From Tritrichomonas foetus (lineage: Eukaryota; Parabasalia; Tritrichomonadida; Tritrichomonadidae): 64,000 nucleotides of DNA. The DNA lies in assembly GCA_001839685.1 (NCBI GenBank), contig MLAK01000589.1, forward strand, positions 1 through 64,000, written 5' to 3'. Numbering within the stretch: the first letter of the stretch is position 1; each line of letters begins with the position of its first letter. The notes below the pieces were generated by a model. The model saw nothing but the letters and a program-made list of their open reading frames with translations. It did not search any database and had not been told where the DNA came from. This document shows, piece after piece, positions 52,401 to 62,348 of this stretch. The translations under genes were made by a program, and so were the position numbers.

Positions 52401-53218
52401 TTGCAATAATAAAAGAGCATGCATTTCTGCGAATGTAAATATAACGATAATATTTTACCTTCGAATGATAAGCTCTTTTGAATATCAAATAAAAAGTAGC
52501 AATTACCCTTTTTGTAATAGTTTGAGAAAATAATCTCTTGGAAAGCATATTCTTGAGGAACAATATAGATAACTGACTTTAATAATGGAAAAATGATCTT
52601 TTTGTCATCATTGAAAACTAAAAAATCATCATTATAGTGATTATATGTTTCACAATAATTAGAATATGATTGAGTATCGGTAATGATAAATAGGATAGAT
52701 TTCACCTGCGTGATTCGAGATAATAAATGATTGATTAATAAATCATGATCAAAGGTATCAGGTTCAAAACAAGATGGCTGAGTAAAAATATCTATTTTTT
52801 GTCGTTCAAAATAAAAATTATCGATTTTAATTGAATAATATGGGGATTCATCTATTGCAAACGTGGAAAGACACTTATTGAAAATAAGTAAATTATAGTA
52901 GTCATTTTTGTGACTCAAAATATCAATTCCAAGCACTCCAAAAGAATGAAGATCAGCAAAAAATTGTTGTAAATTTTTTGGTCTTGTTGAATGTAAAACA
53001 AGAAATCTTTGAAAGTTAGAAAAAGCTTTTTCTAAAATGATAATTGCATCTTTCTGTTTTTCTACAAATTTAACATTCTTGAGAAGTTCAATAAATTTAA
53101 CAAAAGGAATTTTTGGATTAGGTTCCAGACCTCGGTGCTTCAAAGCTTGACAAAATGAATTTATTGATTGATCAAGCTTCTTGCGACAATTTTCAAGATT
53201 TGGTTCTTGAAACGTCAT
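49403..53218 (-). CDS. RBR-like E3 ubiquitin ligase (IBR plus catalytic RING2)
   Basis: 1271 residues. The N-terminal 1000 are a large unrecognised mixed alpha/beta region with an acidic insert (EDNEDEQDDNDEDEE). The C-terminus carries zinc-binding modules: a Cys-rich segment near 1035-1075 that could be a degenerate RING1, an IBR-like block (RCPDHP...FCKIPSCYNILCAKCHEWHHFEANC), then RING2 at 1214-1243 (CPFC, GCNRITCPCGCSWCYICG). Cys1227 in GCN is in the place of the thioester-forming Cys of parkin/HHARI ligases. A C-x-H-x4-H motif follows. RBR enzymes transfer ubiquitin through that Cys. The substrate is unknown. Confidence 0.85.
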   Translation of the reverse strand: MTFQEPNLENCRKKLDQSINSFCQALKHRGLEPNPKIPFVKFIELLKNVKFVEKQKDAIIILEKAFSNFQRFLVLHSTRPKNLQQFFADLHSFGVLGIDILSHKNDYYNLLIFNKCLSTFAIDESPYYSIKIDNFYFERQKIDIFTQPSCFEPDTFDHDLLINHLLSRITQVKSILFIITDTQSYSNYCETYNHYNDDFLVFNDDKKIIFPLLKSVIYIVPQEYAFQEIIFSNYYKKGNCYFLFDIQKSLSFEGKILSLYLHSQKCMLFYYCKELPKIFSNFTYFQSTTKRINIKVVESKDKSQKAIINVCHSFKEESLCITKSPKAIIESFLFESLLKPGLSENPIKYVHRIQKLYTFHDIIPYEIRDEKDWEFVSKITELQPKISKLITVNHKNTDLIKSNNFSNVVIDIRHFDSLWKEKKKNSFNLIKTIQYLLGHDTNDVKNLIIISNKPYIVELQTFLSSNRLDGMALLYHIYQKCGIDLITIPNIGTIIGENTFSLIFLRLKELVFQKKNGILFNIPLLKNCKLSKDFLLIVLKFTSNFDDNYATLFAIILSFLICHGEKVIDFENWHKYIGKVKTDDFSSVAHYEIFHIEDNVKLLEYILPIYKLIVGNYSLKTTVQNLYKWIQVNNFWKLIKTYTYIICPIEYKFHRIQRPPTIFGDHQILYSNGCTFPLTRIIKNGIFLREKIYVINIGGKLINCFSDNESRLVVSSLEIPEQCYHPLFRTFCYEIYDSYERTNRFYLIEDHNKFFITYSGITDDVSLKHAIKVWPFAFRSLVYFDRKLQIGIEIYNNGIQDYQTNVLFCNPDEDNEDEQDDNDEDEEIKVLHDKSYFISINHKTLSYMVENINLLIIKKPPIRISWLYQNINYKKQIILALIDKEYYHQNDLNFYINSWAEICHYQNYIQKICSGHFIGPNFHFPPALLEFEDSSRSIKEWFNKYHPNVTSNKNSFKGEWNCLHNLYRYLETNSFNITYNAYKVGASDLSNVVLPDDMYFSTTYNAIVTRKENEEKVFSILRKNPQKMEYDENIFGCSFLCNENQIGEYTLMKLSCYCKDESVVVKSICKNCIKNSLRDTIQRFIPENDFDSIKEKLPSIPIMDSDYDKETKKYFPSIPYGLIIFNLCFEDCEFEMLIDKYLKGVFYSTIFMHNYMFARCPDHPTAFFRKPKSKNQSVFCKIPSCYNILCAKCHEWHHFEANCPKGYKLLIRKCPFCERASFKESGCNRITCPCGCSWCYICGEGFKNIDDCYAHLYEKHGGYFQAAEETI

Positions 53219-53224
53219 AGTGAC
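53219..53224 (-). promoter_or_regulatory. Putative initiator (Inr) of the RBR gene
   Basis: On the minus strand GTCACT directly precedes the ATG, forming TCACTA, an exact TCA-Py-T-W match. The implied +1 A is at 53221, leaving a leader of only about three bases. Confidence 0.5.
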
Positions 53225-53853
53225 AGAGAAGGAATAACCTTGTAAACACTGGAAAAAATGATATTATTCCAAAAATTTATAAATTTTAAAATTTTGATGA
53301 AAAAACATATAAAAATGACAACTATTCAATTTTCAATATGTCATAATTTTGATGCAAATATTGAAATGCTCACCTTTGAAACAAATTCAGTCAAAGATCA
53401 TTCCCTTCCAAATAATAAACTCAGTATTAATTTCTGATACCAATAGGATAAAAAATAATGATATTATGTTTTTCACAACTTTCGAAAAATGATTAACATT
53501 TATATTTTCATTTATGTCTTCAATATTGTATTATATTATTTCAAAGAGCTGAGTTAAAATTCTGTTAGACAACAACTGGCCAAAATGAAAAAAATTCTTT
53601 GACCAAATTTAAGAAATGTAAACCAAGGTAATTTATAATCATTAACAAACGATTCAGATGATAATATTTCGAATGAAACTAAAACAGAATAATTTTAGAG
53701 ATGATATGAATTTGAACAAACTTGTAATAGTGATCTTGTAACAATGTATTACTATGACCAAATATGAATAGAAATCGATGATTGATATCTTGTTATTTAA
53801 CCTTATTAAATGGTGAAATATATCTTTTTCATAGAAAAAATCATCGTCAAAAA
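53225..53853. other. Divergent intergenic region
   Basis: About 630 bp between the divergent RBR ligase and VPS13-like genes. It is AT-rich without recognisable repeats or RNA genes. A TCATCG at 53841-53846, ten bases before the VPS13-like ATG, may be its initiator. Confidence 0.45.
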
Positions 53854-56800
53854 ATGGGAATTGAAGAATATGCCGCCAACTTTATTTCGTCACTTCTTTT
53901 CTCGTATTCAGAAGAACTCGATAAAGACAAAGTCGAACTCTCACTTACAAAGTCGATGATGAAGCTCAAAGAAATCGAAATATATAAAAATGCATTTTTA
54001 CAGCACGGAATTCCACTTGAAGTTCGAAGAGGGCTAATTTCAAATATTGCCATGAAACTAAGTGAATTTGTAAATATAGAAGTCAACGACGTTTTTTTTT
54101 CCATGAAAATTATTGATTCAAATTTTCCAACAATTGATGAATTTAAAGATATGAGGGATCATCAGTTGCATGCACACGAACTTTTTAAAGCGAAGATTTC
54201 CAAAATTATGTCAAAATTTTTAATATCAAATTTTAATGCGCAAATTCAAAAAATGATTGCAAAATCAGTAATAAATGTATCTAAAATTTATATATGTATT
54301 GAAAATTCTGATAGCAACTTCACCATCGGTTTATCAATCGACAACATCAACATTTTTGGCAATCATTTTGACAACACATCAAATGAAAATTCTAAAAATG
54401 ATAATAAGAATAATTTTATTGATTTTAAAAAGAATATTATAATTACTGGTCTGAAAATGTTCATGAAAATGAATTTAGAAGATGATATTAAAATCGATCT
54501 CAGTCAAAACAATTTTTCTTTTTCAATGAATCAATTTTTTTCAAATCATTCACATCAAAAAGACAATCAAATTGTAGAAATTGATGAAATAAATGGTTTC
54601 TTAATGTACGATGAAAATAATTTGCATGTAATTATAGAAAATGAAGAAATGATGGAAAGTAAATTTAATTTCCAAGCGTGGCAATTAACCAAAATATTGG
54701 AACTTTTTCCTCGCTTGAAAATATTTCATAATTATTTCATTACTCGACATATTAAAAGACCAAATTATATGAATTTTATTATGAGTTCCAATCCACAAAA
54801 TTCGAAGCGAAATGTTCATTCATTGGAATCAGATATGTGGCTATATGTTCATCGTTGCGCGATTGAAGTTAAAAAAGAAAAAAACATATTAGGAAACTTC
54901 ATTCATAATTTTCAAATGAGAAATAAATATGTCAGAAATTGGCAAAGCTTTAATAGAAAACCATTTAATCCAAAAGAACTTTATGTTTTAGATCACACAT
55001 TATCTTATTATGAAATTACACTTTTTAGATTTTTGACTGAAATTATGAGAAGCAAATGGTCACGAAAACCATTAAGTAAAGATGATGTTTTTCTGGCGTT
55101 AGATTTTGTTGAACTAGATTTGCCAAACATAATCAACTATTTCATAAACAAGCTCAAAGTAAAAACTAAATTTTCCAAAATTATAGCTAACTTCTTTTTC
55201 AAAAACAAACAAAACTTTTGCAATATTGATCAGTCAAATTTTGTGAATCATTGTTTATCATTTTCAATAATTAAACCAGATATTGAAATTAATTTTGATA
55301 AATTGAACAATTTCATTTGTAAATTTGATTTTTCTTCATTCAAATTGAAATTAAATCAGAATGATGTCATTTTTGAATCAATTGAAAATGGGTTAAGATG
55401 CTTCAATACCAAAATTATATTTTATAATCAAATGTTAACCAAAAATGTTTTAATGAAACTCGATGTTAAAGTAATAAATGAAGTTTTCATGCTATCTTTA
55501 GAAGATTTCTTTAAATTTATACATTGTTTCTCATTTGATAAGTTTAGTTTGACGAATTTAATTGGAAATTTCAAAAATAGTAGTATTTTATCTTTAATAG
55601 ATTATTTTGATATTAATATAAATTTATTTAACTGTCAATTGTCATCTTTTTTGACTTCAGATTTTAGATTAACTTTTATTTGGGATAAATTATCAATATA
55701 CCGTCAAGAACAACTTTATTTACAAGATGACAATATAACAAACTCGCAAATTGATGATTCCAAAAAAGAAAACCATGATATTATTTTTGATCTGGTAAAT
55801 TCTAATTTAATGTTTAGTAATAATAACGACTTCCACAAACTTCTACTTCCTGGTCTTTCAATTCATTCAATCATGATTCCAAGTATCTCAAAAATAATTG
55901 TATATATTTCGCCATTTTATATGACAGTTAGTTGGGATGACATATTCGATTTCAAAACAATTATTTCAAACATTTTAGAATTTATTCAACCAAAATTATC
56001 AAAAGAATTTTCATTATCCTTATTCACAGATATAATTCCAGATTTTCTTAAACATTTTGAAATTGATGGTGGAATTCCTACAATTACATTATCTTTAGAT
56101 TTACCAACAGCTAAAAACACATTAAAAACAATAAAAATTGATACAGTTAAATTTAAAGGAAATCTTATAAATCTTACGGCCTCGGTTGAAAAAGTGACCT
56201 TCGAGAAATATTTAGAAGTCACGAAAATAAATATTTTATTAAATGAGATGCGATTCATTTTCGACCATGTTCGGTTTTCTATGCTCAAAACTCTGTCAAT
56301 TTTACCAAGAGATTTGATGAAGTTAATTTCATTAAATCCACTTTCACTCAAATTTTCATTTTTAATGAAAGTTTTATGTGTCGATTTGGCGGTTGATTGG
56401 ATTCCAGAAGTTGTTGACTTTACTGTTTTCAATTTTAGTGGAAAATCTTTGCCATTCAAAGATGGATCTTTAGATCTAAAGGCATTTGTTAAGTGTATTA
56501 ATATTTGTGGTAAGCCTTTAATTGAAAATCAAAGTGTGGTATCTCAAATTCATCTCAATAAAATTGTAAATATAGTTGTTGATTTTGGAAATCTCAATTT
56601 TCTATTTCAACATGATTTGCTAAGCTTTGTTTTTAATTCTGATTTTCGAGTTGAAGAAATATTTCCAACTGATTTTGCTTTGGATTGGAAAATTAAAATC
56701 CCATGTATTAAATTAAATCAATTAGTTTATGCAGAAAATGTTGTAGTACAGTTATTAATGTCTGATGTAATGTTTGGTGGTGATATATATTTAGAGACTT

Positions 56801-59800
56801 TAAATGTTATGTATATGAAGTGTGATACCAAATATCCATTAAGTCTTTCAATTGATTTGGCAAAACATTTTATTTCTGCTTCACTTAATTTTGATTATAT
56901 GGAACTTGATATAATTCATTTTATGTCTTTGACTCAAATGCTTTTACATTATCCTTTCCATATTTATACAAATGTAATATTTGATGTAAAAATGTCACCA
57001 ACGACAATTGCATTAAAAGCCGGAAAAGATATTTTATCAATGAATATGCGATCGTCCGTTTATTTTGAAGGCGAAAAACCATCAGTTACTTTTCAAATGT
57101 TTGATTTTGAGATTTTTTTCAATGATTCTCAATTATTATCGATTCCTTATTTAGAAACATTTGGTATTGGATCATGGCATTGTCAATCTCCTTCAATAAT
57201 TCTTGATTTTAGTTCGAAAATTCTGTTTAAACTCTTTAGATTTATGAACAAAATACCGATACCGAATATTAAACTATGGAATATTAATCATAATTTAGTG
57301 TCGATTCCAATTTCGTTTAAATTCGATGTTTCAGCTATTTTAGATAAATCACTTGAATTGAATACTTTGGTTTTTGGACAATTAGTTGAAAATGAATTAA
57401 AAGCTAATTTTAGCTCTTCTTGCTCGGTTTTTTCATCATGGTTCAATAAATATGATATTATGAATATCAATGATGCAAAGTTAACAATAAATTTTGCTAA
57501 TCATAATATTGATGTTAACATTGATAAAGCAATATCAATGAAAATTGATGTGTTTTCGTTTGATTTAAAAAGCAATGAACAGTTTTTACAAATTAAAAAT
57601 AACACATCTTTGATATTCGATTCAGATTTTGGAAAAATCCCCAAAAATTCCTTGTTTCAATTTCATGAATTTATTCATCAAGATGAAATTGAACTTTCAT
57701 GCAAATACGGACAAATTCCACTTCGAAGAGAAAACTTTTTAAATAATGGAAAAATGAAAGTTATTTTTCAAAATAATGGAGAAAATCGTGAGTTAGTTCT
57801 GTCATTAAATTCGAAAAAGAATTTATTAAAAATAAAAAGTGTATTTGAAATTAAAAATGAAACAACCATTGATCTAAAAATCGAATGTCAATCTGAAAAT
57901 TATGAAATCAAAGCAAAATCAACACTTTACACAAATAAAGCTTTAGCGAATATCTTTACAATTAATGGAATTGAAATAAACCACAAATCTACACAACATA
58001 CAAAAAATAAAAAGGAAAAAATTGAATTACAGATTGAGAATACATCACTCATTGTTGTTCGGAAGAAACGATCTCTAATTATTCGATCATCATATTTCAT
58101 TAGAAATGAGTTCCCATATGGTTTAATAATTAATGGAATTATTTATCCTAAGTATGGAATATGCGATTTTTCATTTTTATCAAATATTTTTGAAATTGAA
58201 AGCTCTCATTTTCCAAAACAGAATATTTCTTTTGATCATCATAAAACAAAATATGAATCATTTAAGCTCTATGCCAATCATGACATTATTCCTTATGTTG
58301 TCGTTCGAGTTCAAATGATAAATGATTTTACATTTGTTTTTTCACCATCTATTATTATAAGTACTAAAGTACACCATGCTTGTTTGAGTTTTGATCATCA
58401 AAATTTCTTTACTATTAAAAAAGATTCTGATTTTTCATACTCACCAAAGAAAAAATTAATTAATAGGATTTATATAACAATTCCACAAAATGGTTATACA
58501 TGTGAAGAAGTTATATTAAATGATACTCAATTTGAGAACGAATTAATAATTATTCGTCCATCCCAACCCACACCAAAGTTCAATTTCGGATTTCATAAAG
58601 TCAAATTACAAAATTTCATGGTTTTTCCTTTAATCATTTCGAATGATGTCAAGAAATTTGATTATTACAATGTCAATCATATCACTTTGAATTATTTCAT
58701 TCATTTGAAAAATAAATTAAGTGAACCTCTTGTTTTTTATAATCAAAACACTCATATTTCATTTTTCATCAATTCAAATGATATCAAACCACTTTTAGAA
58801 TGGGATTCATCTTTTAATTTTTCACTTACAACTAAAAGTCATTTTTCTAACATAAAAGAAAACTCTGCAGAAGTGTCAAAAGACATATTAACTTTCAATT
58901 TCCTAAACATTAATTCCCAAAAAGTACATCTTCATGGATTTTTCTTACCTGTAGAGATTAAAGTTTCGATACAAAAATCTGTTAAAACCATCACGTTTAC
59001 TCATTCAAAAATATTCCCCTATCGTCTAATAAATTGTACAGATTCATCATTGTATATAAAAAATATTGAAATTATTTCAAATTCCACTTTCTTATTCACA
59101 CCAAATTCAAATAATAGGTTCTTAAATATCAACTTCTCTGATTCATTGAAAACAATAAATATTGGACAAATCGGAGTTCAAAACCTTGATAACCATATCT
59201 TTTGCTGTGAAGAACATTACTTTCAACAAAATGAAATTGTTTTTTCAAATGATTGCGATAATTTACCGAAAAGAATTCATCTGCAAAATGACCTAATTCA
59301 TTTCAATTTAAATTTGTCAATACATTCATTAAATCTCACACTTTGTGAAAAACAAACACAGGAGTTAATATTTTTATTAAAAGGAATCACTGTTACTATT
59401 AATTTACAAAAAAACATTCATTTATTATTAGAGTCACTTCTGATCACTGATAAGATCAAAAGAAAAATATTTTCATCTCTTGAAAATGACTTCTTTATAC
59501 TTAATTTATCATTTTTAACTCCATTCCATCTCCAATCAATTTTATTGTCAATGAAGCCTTTTTATTTCAATTTTGATTTGTCTTTGTTTTCTTATTATTT
59601 TTCCTTTCTTTCTCCAATTCTTAAAAGATCTAATCATGAATTAATAAAACATGAGCTTTTCATGAATTTTCTGATTGAAGTGTTAAAAATTGATCCTATT
59701 TCTGTTTGTTTTGCTTTTGAATGTAATCAACCTTTATCCAAAGAGTTTCCTCAGCTTTTGCGTATTTTACCTTCAATTAAATCATTCAACATTGACCTGA

Positions 59801-60348
59801 ATGAAAATTCAATAAATAATTTTTCTTTATCACAAGATATTATTAATTATGATGGAACATTCAACATCTCCACATTTTTTATTGCAAAAACATTCCTGAA
59901 AACTTTGTTTTCTTTAAATATGATTGGCTCACCTTTTTCGTTGATAAACAATTTATTTATTCATGATAATTTACAAATAAAAAACATTTTCGCTTTCATT
60001 TTTGGATTCTTAGAAAATATTGCTGATTATTTAAGATCAATTACACATTATTTAGGTGGGAATGAAATGACTCAAAAAGATGTTTATTCACCTATTGTTT
60101 GGGGAACAACTTCACTTGTTTTGAATGTATTTCATGGAATGACTTTATTCTTTACGAATATTCGAGATAAAAGTCTCGCGAAAGCTATTATTCAATTTCT
60201 ATTTAATATAATTTCAGGTGGTCTTGACTGTATTAGTGGATTTCTTTGTTGGCTTCGAACAATATTTTATGTCGATTCCATGATCGAAGAAGAAATTGAA
60301 GAAAGTTTACCAGAAAAGAATGAAATGATAACATTTGAATATATATAA
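53854..60348 (+). CDS. VPS13-like lipid-transfer protein
   Basis: 2164 residues when started at the ATG at 53854. The frame is open from 53782, but family alignment favours 53854, since chorein domains begin at the protein start. Residues 1-110 show the chorein N pattern: MGIEEYAANFISSLL, then LDKDKVELSL, LKEIEIYKNAF and LEVRRGLISNIAMKLS. The long repetitive beta-strand middle would form the hydrophobic groove that moves lipids between membranes. A VAB-like stretch (EFPYGLIINGIIYPKYG) lies near 1415, and an ATG2/VPS13 C-like helical end starts near 2024 (IGSPFSLINNLF). It is shorter than yeast Vps13. It acts at membrane contact sites (family knowledge). The stop overlaps a TAAA signal. Confidence 0.85.
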   Translation: MGIEEYAANFISSLLFSYSEELDKDKVELSLTKSMMKLKEIEIYKNAFLQHGIPLEVRRGLISNIAMKLSEFVNIEVNDVFFSMKIIDSNFPTIDEFKDMRDHQLHAHELFKAKISKIMSKFLISNFNAQIQKMIAKSVINVSKIYICIENSDSNFTIGLSIDNINIFGNHFDNTSNENSKNDNKNNFIDFKKNIIITGLKMFMKMNLEDDIKIDLSQNNFSFSMNQFFSNHSHQKDNQIVEIDEINGFLMYDENNLHVIIENEEMMESKFNFQAWQLTKILELFPRLKIFHNYFITRHIKRPNYMNFIMSSNPQNSKRNVHSLESDMWLYVHRCAIEVKKEKNILGNFIHNFQMRNKYVRNWQSFNRKPFNPKELYVLDHTLSYYEITLFRFLTEIMRSKWSRKPLSKDDVFLALDFVELDLPNIINYFINKLKVKTKFSKIIANFFFKNKQNFCNIDQSNFVNHCLSFSIIKPDIEINFDKLNNFICKFDFSSFKLKLNQNDVIFESIENGLRCFNTKIIFYNQMLTKNVLMKLDVKVINEVFMLSLEDFFKFIHCFSFDKFSLTNLIGNFKNSSILSLIDYFDININLFNCQLSSFLTSDFRLTFIWDKLSIYRQEQLYLQDDNITNSQIDDSKKENHDIIFDLVNSNLMFSNNNDFHKLLLPGLSIHSIMIPSISKIIVYISPFYMTVSWDDIFDFKTIISNILEFIQPKLSKEFSLSLFTDIIPDFLKHFEIDGGIPTITLSLDLPTAKNTLKTIKIDTVKFKGNLINLTASVEKVTFEKYLEVTKINILLNEMRFIFDHVRFSMLKTLSILPRDLMKLISLNPLSLKFSFLMKVLCVDLAVDWIPEVVDFTVFNFSGKSLPFKDGSLDLKAFVKCINICGKPLIENQSVVSQIHLNKIVNIVVDFGNLNFLFQHDLLSFVFNSDFRVEEIFPTDFALDWKIKIPCIKLNQLVYAENVVVQLLMSDVMFGGDIYLETLNVMYMKCDTKYPLSLSIDLAKHFISASLNFDYMELDIIHFMSLTQMLLHYPFHIYTNVIFDVKMSPTTIALKAGKDILSMNMRSSVYFEGEKPSVTFQMFDFEIFFNDSQLLSIPYLETFGIGSWHCQSPSIILDFSSKILFKLFRFMNKIPIPNIKLWNINHNLVSIPISFKFDVSAILDKSLELNTLVFGQLVENELKANFSSSCSVFSSWFNKYDIMNINDAKLTINFANHNIDVNIDKAISMKIDVFSFDLKSNEQFLQIKNNTSLIFDSDFGKIPKNSLFQFHEFIHQDEIELSCKYGQIPLRRENFLNNGKMKVIFQNNGENRELVLSLNSKKNLLKIKSVFEIKNETTIDLKIECQSENYEIKAKSTLYTNKALANIFTINGIEINHKSTQHTKNKKEKIELQIENTSLIVVRKKRSLIIRSSYFIRNEFPYGLIINGIIYPKYGICDFSFLSNIFEIESSHFPKQNISFDHHKTKYESFKLYANHDIIPYVVVRVQMINDFTFVFSPSIIISTKVHHACLSFDHQNFFTIKKDSDFSYSPKKKLINRIYITIPQNGYTCEEVILNDTQFENELIIIRPSQPTPKFNFGFHKVKLQNFMVFPLIISNDVKKFDYYNVNHITLNYFIHLKNKLSEPLVFYNQNTHISFFINSNDIKPLLEWDSSFNFSLTTKSHFSNIKENSAEVSKDILTFNFLNINSQKVHLHGFFLPVEIKVSIQKSVKTITFTHSKIFPYRLINCTDSSLYIKNIEIISNSTFLFTPNSNNRFLNINFSDSLKTINIGQIGVQNLDNHIFCCEEHYFQQNEIVFSNDCDNLPKRIHLQNDLIHFNLNLSIHSLNLTLCEKQTQELIFLLKGITVTINLQKNIHLLLESLLITDKIKRKIFSSLENDFFILNLSFLTPFHLQSILLSMKPFYFNFDLSLFSYYFSFLSPILKRSNHELIKHELFMNFLIEVLKIDPISVCFAFECNQPLSKEFPQLLRILPSIKSFNIDLNENSINNFSLSQDIINYDGTFNISTFFIAKTFLKTLFSLNMIGSPFSLINNLFIHDNLQIKNIFAFIFGFLENIADYLRSITHYLGGNEMTQKDVYSPIVWGTTSLVLNVFHGMTLFFTNIRDKSLAKAIIQFLFNIISGGLDCISGFLCWLRTIFYVDSMIEEEIEESLPEKNEMITFEYI

Positions 60349-60589
60349 ATATATTTGTATGTTTATTTATGTGCGTTTGTCTTTAATAAAAATAAAAAAT
60401 TCAGCAACTTTTTTCTCTCTCACTTTTTCTCCATCATCATTAATTAATGATAACGATAACAAAATGGTCAATTATTGAATGTTTATTTGTTCATTGAATT
60501 TTAACGTATAAGTATATTTATATCGTAAACTTTTTCAAAAATATAAACCAAATAGTTACAGAAAATATAATTATTAGATAATTTTGAAA

Positions 60590-62348
60590 ATGCGCATCGC
60601 CTGCGCTCATCAGAATATTCACATTATTAAAGATCGACTCCTTTTCTCGATTCTTAGAAGCAAGCCTCGAAACACCAATCAATTTTATTATTTCACTGTC
60701 GAAGATGATCCCGAATTTCAATACAGGCCATTTTTTGACGATTTCGGACCTCCATCACTGCCAAAATTGTGTCGATTTGTTCACAAAGTTAGAAAGCTGC
60801 TCGAAGAACGCAAAGAAAATATCGTCCATTTTTATTCATCACCCTCACCAACAGCAAAATCAAATATGTCACTTTACATTTCGTTCTTCAGAATGATTCA
60901 TTTGAATTTAACTGCGAAAGAAGCCTATCAACCGATTGAGCCTATATCTGGTCGCTTAAAGCCATTTCGAGATGCATCAAATTCAAAGTCACTTTTGGAC
61001 CTAACCGTTTTGGATGTTCTTAAGGGTATTCAAAAAGCTATGGATATGAACTTTTTCGACTTTGAGAAGTTCGATATTCAAAAATGGGAAGAATTGGAAC
61101 AATTAGCAAAAGGAAATATGAATTGGATTGTACCAAATAAACTACTTGCTATGTCAACTCCTTATTCATTCGGTGAAATTCCAAATTCAGGTCGATCCAA
61201 TCCAGACAACAAAGAAGAGGAAGTTCCTCCAATCAAACTGGCAACTCCGAAAGATGTAATTCCAACATTAAAAGATGAGTTAGGAATCACTGATGTTGTC
61301 AGACTTAATAAGAAATTTTATGATGCGGCTGAATTCAAAGAAAACGGTCTCAATCACACAGATTTGTATTTCCCTGATGGAACAATACCACCTGACAGAA
61401 TAATTCAAGAGTTTTTCAAAATTCTTGATGAAGAAAAAAGTGTAGTAGCAGTTCACTGCAAAGCTGGACTTGGAAGAGCGTTTGTTTCAATTTTTGAAAT
61501 TTTTGTTTCTGAGATTTTTTTCCCCCTTGATCAATCATTTTTTTCTCTTTCCATAAGTACAATTTTAGTTTAGCAATTTATAAGTATTCATATTCATTGA
61601 TCTTCATATTTAACAATTGATAATAATTCATAGCAAGTGCGCAAATGAAATTTCAAGCATTTTAGTGATGACTATGTGCTAATTTCATATTAAAACCGAA
61701 TTCCCAGTTTGATTAATTAGTATATACTAAGTGTTAACTTTTTAAAATAGAAAGCAAAAATTTGAGTTTTTAAAAGAAAGAGAGAAAGAAAATTGATACA
61801 AGAGAGATAAAAAATCTCAAACAATGAAAATTTCCATTTTATAATATTTTTTACTAACTCACAGTGGAACTTTATGTGGCTGCTTTTTAAAAAGAGAATA
61901 TGACTTTTCTGGAAGGGAGGCACTTGGATGGCTTCGGGTCTGCAGGCCAGGAAGTGTGATTGGCATTCAACAGCAATTTTTGATGCGATTCATGTCAGAC
62001 GAACTTGGGTACAACAGTTTTAGTGGTTTCAATACCTCCCGTCCAAAAACCTCGCGTGAAAGGGACCCTAATATTTGCACTCTTGATATGGACACTGGAG
62101 CGTACAGTCCTCGATTTCCACTTGAAAATGAACCCCCAGTGAAACGAATGTTTACAACGCCGTCAAAGGGATTCAGACTGTCGACTATTAATATGGCAGA
62201 TTATTATGATAATAATCCCAAGCGCCGAGTTGAAACCAAAAGGGCTGCCCCATTAGTGAAACTTTGGACATCACCTCGAGAAAGACTTCCCCCTGTAATC
62301 ACTCTTCCAATGAAGCAGATTCATCCAATGGCAAAAAGTAGGAGGTAA
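60590..62348 (+). CDS. CDC14: CDC14-type dual-specificity phosphatase, two exons
   Basis: Exons 60590-61479 and 61865-62348 join in frame to a 457-residue protein. Exon 1 has the CDC14 N-terminal domain (FIKD-like start IIKDRLLFSILRSKP, PFRDAS, FFDFEKFD), the hallmark NWIVPNKLLAMS, VVRLNKKFYDA and the general-acid loop FPDGTIPPD. It then has the signature HCKAGLGR with nucleophile Cys290 and Arg296. Exon 2 continues with GTLCGCF, then ALGWLRVCRPGSVIGIQQQF, the CDC14 end of the catalytic domain. The residue after the Arg is Ala where Thr or Ser is usual, given this splice. CDC14 reverses CDK phosphorylation in mitotic exit and cytokinesis. The ATG at 60590 is preferred over an in-frame TTG at 60584. 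The C-terminal tail is short and basic. Confidence 0.93.
61480..61864 (+). other. Spliceosomal intron of CDC14, 385 nt
   Basis: The 5' end reads GTTTGT, close to the trichomonad GYAYGT. The 3' end is ACTAACTCACAG, one base from the trichomonad RCTAACACAYAG block in which branch point and 3' splice site are fused. Stops occur in frame inside it. Removing it rejoins the conserved phosphatase domain exactly between GLGR and GTL. It is longer than the short introns also known in this group. Confidence 0.9.

Noticed and set aside
53782..53853. Upstream start for the VPS13-like protein
   Set aside because: Chorein domains start at the N-terminus, and the ATG at 53854 aligns with this. The extra 24 residues are probably non-coding leader.
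60590..61573. CDC14 as a truncated pseudogene ending at 61573
   Set aside because: The rest of the catalytic domain resumes in a compatible frame after a recognisable trichomonad 3' splice block, so an intron is the better reading.
61956..62348. Separate small protein starting MIGIQQQF
   Set aside because: The apparent start is a GTG inside the CDC14 CRPGSVIG motif. It is exon 2, not a separate gene.
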